Assembly: GCF_964340395.1 (NCBI RefSeq)
Contig: NC_135552.1
Location: forward strand, 5,262,701 to 5,326,700
Origin: Glandiceps talaboti
Taxonomy: Eukaryota; Hemichordata; Enteropneusta; Spengelidae
Direction: 5' to 3'
Length of the DNA stretch: 64,000 nt
Shown: positions 8,560 to 19,268 of the stretch, piece by piece
Layout of the letters: every line of letters begins with the position of its first letter
How positions within the stretch are numbered: the first letter of the stretch is position 1
Position numbers and translations under genes: made by a program
The notes under the pieces: generated by a model
Database searches by the model: none
The model's input: only the letters and a program-made list of their open reading frames with translations
Told to the model about the DNA's origin: nothing

Positions 8560-11500
8560 TATGTTTTGATTTTTTTTCATGAAAAAAAATGAAACGATAC
8601 GATGCTTGTAAATATTCTTTCCTATGGTATATATTCAAATAATGTGTAGTTTTGATACTGTGTTTTCATGTCACTATATTTAAACTATTTGTGCAGTCCA
8701 ATTGATGATGTGGATATCAATTTCATAATTAATTCTGTGATAACTTCGAAATATGAAAAAAAAATGAGATTTTCTTGTTTGTTTTTGTAAAAAATGTTCA
8801 CTTCTTCCATGATATTTGTGTCTGCCCTTTTACCGATGTGTATGGAATATCAGAGTTTTATGTTTATATTTCTACTTGACAAATCAACTCTACGTTATGT
8901 AAAAGCATTGTCACTCAGAATTATTAAAGTATTTATCATTTTTGCACTGTCATTACTTGCCATCTCAGTTTTAAAGTGTCCAGTCAGAATACAATTTCCA
9001 TACACCTAAAGGTGACCAGAGTGAGGCTCCCCATGTTTTGTTGAAAATCAGGTTTGCAAGTTCAACACAGTAGTTTTCTGTGTAACACACCATAGTGAAG
9101 CATTTGTGATGGTAACTTTTCTAAAAGTTGGAAAGTTGGGCCTGGTTTCCAGAGAATACACACCCTCCACCCCCACCCATAGTGGTGAGATTATGCCTCG
9201 CCTATGCTTGAAAATAATTTGCCACCACTCAAGAAAAAAAATGGCAGTTGTTACTTGTAAAGTGTTGTAGATGTACAATTCAAGCACAATGCCACGTGAG
9301 CATATAGGATGCAAATTTGAAAGTACATATATGTGGTACACGCATGTACACCAAATACCAATTGCTAGGAGAGGGACGACTGTAGTGTATAGTTCTGTAC
9401 AACATGAGTACATGACAAATATTTATTTATAATAAGTACAATGTACAAGAACCACCAAATTTGATAATGCCGTAGTGACATTTTACCTATAAATGCAAGA
9501 AATGCTGTATTCCTTGAACCAAGTACATTTTCAACTAAGTTCAGTTGAATGCGAGATGTGTGGCCAAACTTTTTTTGTTATACTAATTATATAGAAGTAC
9601 AGAAGAAAAAGTTACATACAATAGAGTTTTGTGTAAGATAAAGTATGTATTTATATACCAAACCATTGATAATCTAAATTGTTGTACTGGAACTCAAGAG
9701 AGTATAATTTAACATGCTATGTGTATGCAGCTTCCACTTTGTAGTTGTTATTAGTGTTCTAAAGTAGCGTAAAGCTCCAAACTTTGACAAAGTAGAGACC
9801 CCACCCACCCAAAGAATCCAGGTACTCCAAAGTAATTGAGAACAACAAAGCCACCTAAAGAATTTCCTTTCAAACACTTCTTATAACCCAAATGTGACAT
9901 ATATTGTAAACCTAGATATTTTCGCTACTAGAAAATTTTGCAATTTTACAGTCTGAAGCTAGTTCTCTGACTAACTTTCACGAATTACCAGACTGGTACA
10001 TTGTCTTCGTGTACAAGAAAGTTTATTTTTGCATTTTTGTTTTTGAACAAAATAAGCGAAAATAAAGTCTTCAGCCAAAATTTCCAGGCTTACGCAATAT
10101 GTGCAAAAACTGGGTTGTGCTCGCCATGGAGTGTCGATGCAGTACTTGCTGTTCAGATGTTTCACTATGGTATTACGTTGATAAATGCCTCCGTGGTCAT
10201 CTTTTTTGTACAGTATCCAACTTAAAGACTATCTATTAATTAATTTATGCATTTCAGAAATCAAGCAAAGTACCAGTGACTTCCCTATGTGAAAATAAAC
10301 ATGAAATTGACAATGACCTGCCTGTGTTACTTGGTTTCATTACTGTTGTCTCTTTTAAGTATTTGCTTTTGAAATGGACACACTTAATGTTCAAGTGTTA
10401 TAAAGTATGTTGTCTGTTAGTTGTGAGATTTCTTAATGCCCCTCACCCCACCTTGGCATGGCATGGCATTGACAAACAAGGGGCTTCATAAGAAAATGAA
10501 GCGAAGATGTATGTTTGGGCAGTAAGTACACAAAATGTACCCTCCCATTTTCATTTTACTGGGGTTCTAGACAAAAATTACAATGCAAGGAAAGAAAATC
10601 TATGTATATTTTACCAAATTGCCGCCTCGGTTACAGGGGTGCCTGCCCAAACCCCGGTGAAACAAAGAAAAAACACTTGGGGATAGGATAGGTTGGAAAA
10701 TGTCAGTACTTGCCCATTGCTAAAAAAAATCTACAGGTTATGGGTCTGTTAGTATTTGTGTTGTGACAGTTAAGAGTAAGACTCGCAGCGTGCAACTTGA
10801 GCCACAGAAAAAGAAATTGGCTTGTCTGTACCGTACTCGTGTCCATAAAAAAAAAAAATTGTGAAAGCAAGATGAAGAGCGCCCTCTCTGTCCAACTTTA
10901 TGACAAAAGATGTTTATTCCTCACGCAAGTAATGCACAATCTATTTTCCTCCAGAAGTTACCCATTCTCATGTAGGTATTCATCCTTGTCAATTGAGCAT
11001 TTCTGATAGGACCTCCTTGGCCCAGGAGCCATTTTGATACATTATATGTTGGAGTTGACAATTTTTGGAGAAAGCAAGAAGCTGACTGCAAAGTGTTACC
11101 TTAAAATATTTGAAACGTGTAAAAAAAAAAGGCATGCATATCAGCCTGTCTCTAGTAATCAATAAACAATATTAATGAACCTTGATAAGACCCAAAGCCC
11201 CACTAGCTAGCTGTAGCCATTTTGTAAAAAAAAAAGGAAAAATATTGGTGTGTTTGCTTTTGTTGTTGCTGTCCTTTCCTTTGCTTGTCTTGCAGGTGAA
11301 TACTAAAAACGAAAGGACAATTGTATTATATGGTTTATTCCAAATGAAGCACTCGCCCCACAGGCACTTGTTACCCTAGATATGTTTCACAATACCACCT
11401 CATTACTAGTACCTGTCAATTAACTGCATATGTTGCATTAACAACTAAAGAATTATGTCAACGCTTTCGCGCCCATATCATGATACATTGTCAATTAAAT

Positions 11501-13000
11501 CAGGTATACTATTTTTTTTTTATGTATTACAGTTGTAGAAATGTGTATGAACGACCCTGTTCATTTGTCGGATACAACTATGTTTCTTTGCTCAAATTAA
11601 TCAAGAAAATGTGATAGTCGAATGTTTTGAAAAAAATATGATGTATGCTTTAGCATATACAACACACTTGATACACCCTGCACCCCTTGCAATAATTTTT
11701 TTTTTAAATATAGGTTTCTATTCTCTTTAGTTACCATCTCTTTTGGCGTACGTTGTGCAATACAGTGGAAGTCACAATATCATCGTGTATAGTGCGCCCT
11801 CTTGTGTTCACCATGAAATTGTGTTGTTGTTTTATAAACAAAAGCAAAATTTTAATGTTGAGTGATTGTTAGGTGGCGTCGTTCAACAACATGTTTAACC
11901 TCCAAAACTTGCAGTCAATACGGACAACATGCAAAAGACGGGAGTGTGTACACTTCTAATTTTTGATGACTGAATAAAACTCAGGAAAAATCTTGTCATA
12001 ATATTTGTAAGATAGGTTGCTTCAATTTTCTTGCGTGTTAGAAATAAGTTTGTGATTTATTTTTATATATTGATATTTAGACTGTGACACAAGTGTTTAT
12101 TTAAGTATGGTTCATAAACGAAAGTTAAGTTCATGCAAAGATTAAATAGTTGACCACAACAACAAGACATTTAGGTCATCATAAAAATACATCATCTGTA
12201 CTGGTTGTTGGTTTTGCAATCACGAACTAAATTTTCACAGAATTAACCACTGCACGATAAGGGGCCCAATCTAGATTTGCTCAAGTCCTCAAGTTATTTT
12301 CAAATTTTATTTCAATAAATATTTGAAAGACAAATGTGTTTTATTTTCTTTTAAAGTGAAATAGTCATCGGAGTGAGTGATTGTGAAATGGTGGTGAGAT
12401 CGTGTATACAGAGAGACTACTAGTAACGGGGGGGGGGGGGGGGAGATAAAGTTAACCACATTTTTCTCCACAAAGTTTGAACTGAATAACAATTTCAAAA
12501 CATTTGAAGATTATGAGACATAAAAGAAATCTCCCAAGGGACTGGTGTCAGTCTACATCCGGGTCTTTAAAGTAGAGATCAGTTATAGACTCCAAACTGT
12601 GTCATGTCAGGGGGACGAGATAATTTAGAGAAGACATTCTAAAACATATCAAAACTTCCACTTAGTGTTCACCAAGTTTACCTTGGTGAACTTTAGATTG
12701 TATATTCTCAGAATCAGAAATATGCCAACTTCAAATCAAAGTTCATCCCACCATTCTTGCAAGTTTTGGTTGACAAGAAGATAAAATTCTTATTTTAATG
12801 TGTAATTTTATTGTATTTCCTTTGGATGTTGGTATTAAAAGGTAAAATCCACTAATACATCACTCCAGTCTCTATACAGAATGATACCATTCATCTCACT
12901 ACAACAAAACAAACACTAGGCCTAAAAAAAAGTTTGGTTCCGGTAACCCGACCCCCACCTAGTTTTTCACTGCCAACCCTAAACTTTTCTTTACGTATTC
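8560..13000. other. Intergenic region between convergent genes
   Basis: A/T-rich DNA with short homopolymers and a G16 run (12428-12443). No reading frame has family features. It contains a CTCF-like motif (11794-11807), an overlapping pair of opposite-strand polyadenylation signals (12306-12319), a perfect stem-loop (12667-12691) and a G/C-rich patch (about 12918-13005). Confidence 0.6.
12667..12691. repeat. Perfect 10-bp stem, 5-nt loop inverted repeat
   Basis: GTTCACCAAG (12667-12676), loop TTTAC, then CTTGGTGAAC (12682-12691). It would fold in either transcript. No family is recognised. Confidence 0.7.
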
Positions 13001-13288
13001 CAGAAAAAAAGTAAAATCGCAAATTTATGAAGTATCATGAGAAATAGTGGATGCGTAAACTGACATCAATTTAAAAAGACAATATAAAACTGTTCTTCTA
13101 ATCTGAAATGGCTGTACATCTGATGAGAAGAAACCAATAACGCAAAGGAAAACAACAGAAAACATAATTACCTGAACTCGACACTCACATGAAAAAATTT
13201 TTTTTTTTAAATATCTACCTAATCCACCTATTCTAAAATTGAGTGTAATCGGAACCACACTATTTTTTTTTGCCCTATCAACAAACAA

Positions 13289-13314
13289 ACACACACACAC
13301 ACACACACACACAC
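13289..13314. repeat. (AC)13 microsatellite
   Basis: Uninterrupted AC dinucleotides. They generate a Val/Cys-rich artefactual frame on the minus strand. Confidence 0.95.
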
Positions 13315-14067
13315 CAACAAACGCACAGACACAAAGCCATATTTGGAGAAGAAACACTGTATTTTGCATATATTTTAATCCAATACAGAAATAATGCCAA
13401 CTATATACAGATATAACACCAATCCTTAAAAACATCAATAGAAGAAATATATCTCTTCCTTTTTTCAATACAGAAGCATCCAGTAAAGTTCTCTTGGTGA
13501 TGCCAGGCAACTACAATAATATACACACCTCAGAAACAAAAATCAGCACACGATACTAACAAAAAAATATGTTCATCTACAATGGCAGCACTCTGACATT
13601 CACAGAATAAAATATGCAAATATCCGTTAAAAATAATGTAATATTTCATACATTGCAAAAAAAAATCATCACTCGGAAGTGTAACATAGGTATCAGGGGT
13701 AACCACTCCCACTGGAAAAAAAAGCTATATTGCGTGCTGTGATACAGCACATTATAGGCAAGTACATTGGATTGGAATGGAGTGGCACCCCCTGTAACTG
13801 GTTAGTATTGCACACTGCAAACCTTAGTTGAAGGGAACTCAAAAAAAAGCATGGAAAGACTAGAAGCAGCAAAGAATAGAAAGCACCCCACAAATTTCAC
13901 TTTGGTCTTTTTGTGCTGAAAGTTACACAAATTGTTCTAGATAAATTATTGCAAATATTTGGTCACTTGGTCGGGCATCTACATTGACAACTAGATACCA
14001 ACTTATTTTTTTGTAAATCCAACTTCTTTTTCCAAAGATGGAATTAATTTTGATTGGAAAGATAGAA

Positions 14068-14273
14068 CCCAATCAACTCTGAGGAGAAAACAATATAGCC
14101 CAAATATGGAAGTTCTGTCAAGATGTACTTCCATATATGGAAATTGATTGAAGACCAATCATCTTTGGGGAATAAAATATTACTGCCCAAATATGGAAGC
14201 TACTTGAAACTTTGCTTTCCAAATTTGGAAATTGATAAGGATTACAAGAACATGACACCAATCAGCTTTGGGG
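14068..14273. repeat. Imperfect tandem repeat with four CArG-like boxes
   Basis: Two diverged units plus the start of a third. Each unit opens with an (A/C)CCAATCANCT-like motif (14068, 14154, 14257), continues with CCAAATATGG, and ends with a second CC(A/T)6GG box followed by AAATTGAT. Four perfect CC(A/T)6GG decamers lie at 14100-14109, 14131-14140, 14187-14196 and 14219-14228. Confidence 0.7.
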
Positions 14274-15659
14274 TGCTTTCTCACTAATTTACATATATCA
14301 TATTTACAAACTATGCACTGCAAAAGACAATGACATAAAAAAAGTTCAAATTCTGTTACAGTAAAGCAAAAATATTTTTAAAAAGAGGGAAAAAAAAGAG
14401 TTCAAAATAACTCTTGAAGTGGAACGGAATGAATGAATAATAAAAATAAGGAATATTGCACAAACCACACATAGGATCCCTAGCGTAAGGAATAAAACAC
14501 AATACCGATAAAATATTTACAAACTTTGTTCGGTAAAAGATTTGATTGACCCTCCCGTACCCCTTGTTAAAAATCAAACTGTCAAACTGATCCTGAATAT
14601 AATATATTCTTTGGAAAGACTTTTTAATGTGTCTCCTTCCCTCACTGCAAGAATATAAAAAACAGTTTGCGAAACCGAAAAAACAAGTTTATACACCCAG
14701 GTATTCCTGACCCTTTTTTTTGGGAAAGGGGGTACATTAGAAAGTCTCTTCCTTTTTTAAATAATAGTAACTTCATGTCTGTATAACTGTGACCAAAAAA
14801 AATGGCTTTTCACATTCAACATACTCTTGAAATTTTCGGAATATAAATCCCCCATGAACTCATTTTTGGCCCTCAACAAACAGAAAACAATATTTACAAC
14901 ACCATTCAAAAAAATATACACATCGAGGGTGAAATTGACATTGATTCTATAACCAGTGCTCTCTTTCTGTACTGTCCTGATTCACCTTAAAAGTGCTACA
15001 AAAAAAAGTTCTCCAGCCTCGTCCAAGGAGGGAAAAATGATATGACGGAAAAATAAGATATTATTTTTTGTTTTTTAGAACTTTTAGAAATTCATTACAA
15101 CACATTTGGTCTCTAACAAAACTTTGTTATTTGCATATTTGCATATATTAAAGATATCTGTACAAAAAAAAGCAAGCTTACAAAACAGGCACACAACAAG
15201 TCACACAACAAAAAATTGACATCACTAAACACAGTTTTTTTTTTGGAAAAAGTTAGGGAAAAATGTATGAACAGTAAAAATTTGCATATGAAAGAGTTTG
15301 CTGTGACACAAACTATAAGGAGTAAAAACAGATCTACACATGAATTTCTGTTTATTCATCTGAAGTGCATCTAATGGATGGAAATAAAAAAGAAAATTTA
15401 AGTACTAAAAGAATCTATCGAACTAAATTTACAAAATATTTTTGTACTAGAATTGTTAGCAAACTATACACATATTTAATGATCGTAAAGAATTTGTCTG
15501 AATCTAAGATGAAGTACATGTATTTCATAAGTTTTGATCACCCTGCTTGGTTTTTTGTAAAATGCGTATCCGATTTTTTTTCCTTGAAAAAGTGTTTATT
15601 ACATTTCAATAAAGATGAATCACTGGAATTCATACCAACTATGAAATTCACACTGCTTA

Positions 15660-15841
15660 TGTTAGACTGCCATATATGGTATTGATACCACCATATATAG
15701 AAAATATTACCATAACATGGAAATTTTATTCAACTGCCATGTTTGGTACTGATAACACACCATATATAGAAATCACTACCATATATGGAAATGTTATGGT
15801 AATAAGTTAGCATTATATGGCATTTGTGATACCATATTTGG
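15660..15841. repeat. Duplicated segment with CArG-like boxes
   Basis: Two diverged copies, starting ACTGCCATATATGG (15667) and ACTGCCATGTTTGG (15734), each with an ACCATATATAG core. Perfect CC(A/T)6GG boxes lie at 15670-15679, 15779-15788 and 15832-15841. One-mismatch versions lie at 15691, 15737 and 15760. Confidence 0.65.
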
Positions 15842-16297
15842 ATTGACAAAACAAACAAATAAAAAATATTATTATAATATTCACACTCAATGATAAATGT
15901 ATTGGCAACACTGGTCTGCAAAATAAACCACAAACACTCTTAAATATATATATTTTTTTGAAAAGAACAGTTCATTAAGTACTCTTTCACAGTGAAATTT
16001 AATGCTTTGCTCGTGGAAGAAATCAGCATGGTTTTTGTTCACACCGAGTTTAAGTAATGCTGCTGTGTAAGTTACAAACTGTGGCACCAACTTCCAATGG
16101 CAGTTTCGAGGGTATATGGAGGGAGTATTGACAAGAGACTTAATACCTGCAACCTTACCTGCACCAACTTTTTTTTTTCTTAAAAAACATTTGCATTATT
16201 TAAAATTTTCTGAAATTGGTTTTGTCCATTTATCAACAGTGACAGATTTATGCAAATTGTATTCATCATGATTGTTTCTCTTCAGTTCGATTAAATT

Positions 16298-16348
16298 TGA
16301 CCTTTGACATCTGATGTCAGGTGAAAGGTCATGGATGTTCATTTGCAT
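16298..16348. promoter_or_regulatory. DR1-type palindrome next to an octamer motif
   Basis: TGACCTTTGACAT (16298-16310) and AGGTGAAAGGTCA (16319-16331) are each a near-perfect DR1, the HNF4/COUP-TF/RXR type of site, facing each other. Between them is GACATC-T-GATGTC. ATTTGCAT (POU octamer) follows at 16341-16348. Motifs are seen; function is inferred. Confidence 0.35.
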
Positions 16349-17117
16349 ATTGATGACATCATATGACATTGACACTATGATAATGAAACATCCTATTTTC
16401 TAAGTATTCATTCAGTTAATTCAATTTTCAAGTTGTATCAATTACAATAAATACAAATGTATTCAGACTAAGAGTTTCTTATATTACAGGAATAAAATCA
16501 GTGCAAATTTCAGCGAATTAAATAATTTGGAACATAATTTCATGTAGAATTCTTTCACAACAGTCAAACTTTTCCATAATTCTTTAAATATTTCAGTTTT
16601 TTACTAATAAGCAAAATTTTTGTCTGACGTCAATAATCTAAGTTTGGATGTTTTCTGACCAATTCTGGTATTTTGGTTGGTACAAGTAATTCATACAGTT
16701 GCAAGCATAAAATAATTCCATTGTAGAAAGTATGTACAATGCTTGAAAATATTGCGCATCGTTTGAAACGGTTGAACGAAAAAAACCATGTTGAATTCCT
16801 CCTGGGAATTAAATGATAAAATCATCAAATTGTAAAACTTATTTAAATATAATATATTCTGAAATCATAATTTTTTGGTTAATTGTTAAAATAATGTAGT
16901 TTTTCACACAATCACGTCACACAACAGAGACTGGCATTTCCAGTCAGTTCATCGAATACTTAAAGTGTATTTTCTTTTCTTTTTCTCTTTTTTTTTTTGA
17001 AACTGTTTGATTTATAATATTTGCTTTCAACACAACAGACAAGCACATACAACCTGTGTAGTTTGGCAAAGTGTCTGGGCTGACTAAATTATGAGTACTA
17101 TTTTCTTCTCCCCAAAT

Positions 17118-17152
17118 CATAGACCCTACACCAAGTTGGTGTAGGGTCTATG
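17118..17152. repeat. 35-bp perfect palindrome with flanking 7-bp direct repeats
   Basis: CATAGACCCTACACCAA, central G (17135), then the exact 17-base complement. It is flanked by CCCAAAT at 17111-17117 and 17153-17159, as a target duplication would be. If transcribed it gives a hairpin of about 16 bp. A minimal transposon remnant is the likeliest origin. Confidence 0.8.
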
Positions 17153-17782
17153 CCCAAATCAACTTATAAAATTGTAAAGTTGGTTGTAATTAGCCTTCTT
17201 TCCTCCACTAAATCATTTTTCCATTTGTTACTGCTGTCTAGAGAGTACCAACAATTTTCTTACACCCCCCCATTTCCCATTTGACTATCCCTGTTAAATG
17301 GTGGAATGTGCTGATTATATCATCGAGATAATGGGAATATTCCAAGATATATGGAACATAGGGGTAATCCAGATCAGAATCCTGTAATTCAAAATCTCCA
17401 AAAGTATTTCTGGCTATAGAAAGTATTTCAATTTTTGCAGAAACAAAATCTGGGGATTTCATTTTAATGAATTTGTGGTGTTTGGTCTACATTTGCATAT
17501 TAACTACATCATAGACAGTCATTTCTGACAACAAAGTCCTCATCAGACATTGGCGAGAGAGGGCGGTATAACAGCGAAATGGAAAGTCAGTTCACAGAAC
17601 ACTTTGCCAACCTGATTAAGTACAATTCTAGCAACGACAACTTGAACAACGACATCAACTTGGAATTGATAACTTATTTTACAGTAGTTTTCCTTATTAC
17701 TTCAAACAGTACATGTACTTTAATGCACTTCTTTCGTAAATTTGAGGTAGAATACGAATTCGATAATTTTAGGCACACAGCT

Positions 17783-17788
17783 TTTATT
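17783..17788 (-). terminator. Candidate proximal polyadenylation signal for Onecut
   Basis: AATAAA on the minus strand about 350 nt after the stop. A GCTGTGTGCC stretch follows on that strand. It is the first canonical hexamer reading away from the stop, but distal signals exist and usage is unknown. Confidence 0.35.
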
Positions 17789-18134
17789 TGATATTCACGT
17801 CTTCTCAAACTGCAATTTTATGCTGAACCACAAGAACACACGCAACAGAAAAAAACTGTTCATTCTCTGAGAAGATTCAGAACAATTCTTTCATCCGTTT
17901 GGTTTTTGCATCAGTTGGGGGAAAAAACATCCACTTCTAATGAATATTCACACATCAAAAAAGACTTTTTGTTTAAAAATTGCAGAAGTTAATGTTCTTT
18001 TTCCCCACTGATACGAAAACCCAAGACTTTTTCCATTTTTTTTCCACTTAGTTCATTTAAAGTTATCTAGTGTAATTTTCTTCTTTTTAAAATGTACAAC
18101 ACTTTTAAAATAATGCAGCTATCGATGTTTAAAG

Positions 18135-18418
18135 TCATACTTTGGTTGGTGTATTGTTGTTATTTGCTGTGTTATTTGGATCGTCCTGCCATTTATCAAG
18201 CGACCGCCGCCTCGCATTCATGAAGAAGTTACTAACTGTGCTAAGCTCAAGACCAAGCTGCTGTGCTATCGTCATCTGCATTTCCTTGGACGGTCTCTTG
18301 GTTTCTTTGAAAATAGCGTGTAGCGTGCGACGTTGAATGTCTGTGAACACCAGTCGTGGTTTCTTCGGCATGTTTTGTTGCTGTGGATTTTTTGCATCTT
18401 CTTCTTTTTTCTTGCAAG
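18135..18418 (-). CDS. ONECUT: Onecut exon 2: homeodomain and C-terminus
   Basis: 284 bp after acceptor TTATTACAG, ending at TGA (18137-18135). It encodes ACKKKEED, a short linker, KKPRLVFTDIQRRTLHAIFK, ETKRPSKEMQMTIAQQLGLE, LSTVSNFFMNARRRSLDKWQ, and an Asn/Thr-rich 17-residue tail ending TPTKV. The residue at homeodomain position 48 is Phe, not Trp, and position 50 is Met, both diagnostic of Onecut. 'LELSTVSNFF' matches the vertebrate form better than the insect form. Confidence 0.96.
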
Positions 18419-19200
18419 CTGTAATAAGTAAACAACAAGATAAAGAAGATGACGTTAGATATCTGTAGACCACTTTGAAGTACTGAACATGCCACTGATT
18501 CTATAAAATGGAATAACCCATACCTTTGGGGAAAAAACAATACAGTCATACCAAATACTTAGAAACAATAGGGGTGTCACACCCTTATTTCATAAAATTT
18601 GTATGTCCGCGTCGGTCAAATGATTATTTCATGCACCTAAAGACAAAGATATGAAACTGACAACTACACAAGTACGAAATAGACATAGAACTATTTCACA
18701 GAAATTACTGAATAACGTTACTTTCTTTCACTGGAGTTGGTACCCTTCCTAGAAAGGAATATATGTCATTTGTTACGCATGAATTGAAAGTGCAGATAGA
18801 ATATATATCATTATCGCCGTTAAATTGAATATAATTTAATGCAACCCGACTGTTAACTTGTAATCACTGAATGGGTTTGGAATATGTTATGTACCACAGC
18901 CATTATCAGCACAAACATTTTCTTAACATTACAACTAAACCATGGCAGTTTGAATGTTTATCTTCAACAAACACTCAGAGTTGCCAGGCAACAGTCATTC
19001 ATTCATCCATCCATCTAGGCAACCACCATTAAAGCTCATCTCATCTCATCGGCTATCTCATCGTATATCTCAGACTTTGCTGTAATTTTAACACAACTGA
19101 GATAATTGCTGGACCATCTATGCTTATGCTTGTGGATACAGCCAACTGTTAAAATGATATTATTCATTCATTCATTCATTCACCCACAAGTCACACTAAC

Positions 19201-19268
<68 letters not shown>

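Larger units (their letters stand above)
13000..18134 (-). other. Region downstream of the Onecut stop (3' UTR and/or 3' flank)
   Basis: On the sense (minus) strand this DNA follows the Onecut stop. It has many T runs on that strand, two clusters of CArG-like boxes (14.1-14.23 and 15.67-15.84 kb), ATTTGCAT octamers (15129, 15137, 15280, 16341, 17491), a DR1 palindrome (16298-16331) and a 35-bp perfect palindrome (17118-17152). No coding frame is supported. Vertebrate ONECUT2 has a very long 3' UTR, so a long UTR is possible here. A proximal signal at 17783-17788 would instead give one of about 350 nt. Confidence 0.45.

Noticed and set aside
13025-13510. 161-residue minus-strand frame with hydrophobic and Val-Cys-rich segments
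   Set aside because: The Val/Cys run is the (AC)n repeat and the rest has no family features. A/T-rich DNA opens such frames by chance.
18140-18146. miR-9 seed match (ACCAAAG, minus strand) at the Onecut 3' end, with another at 13900-13906
   Set aside because: miR-9 regulates vertebrate Onecut genes, but this site lies in the last codons and overlaps the stop region, where sites are usually ineffective. Two 7-mers in 5 kb can be chance.
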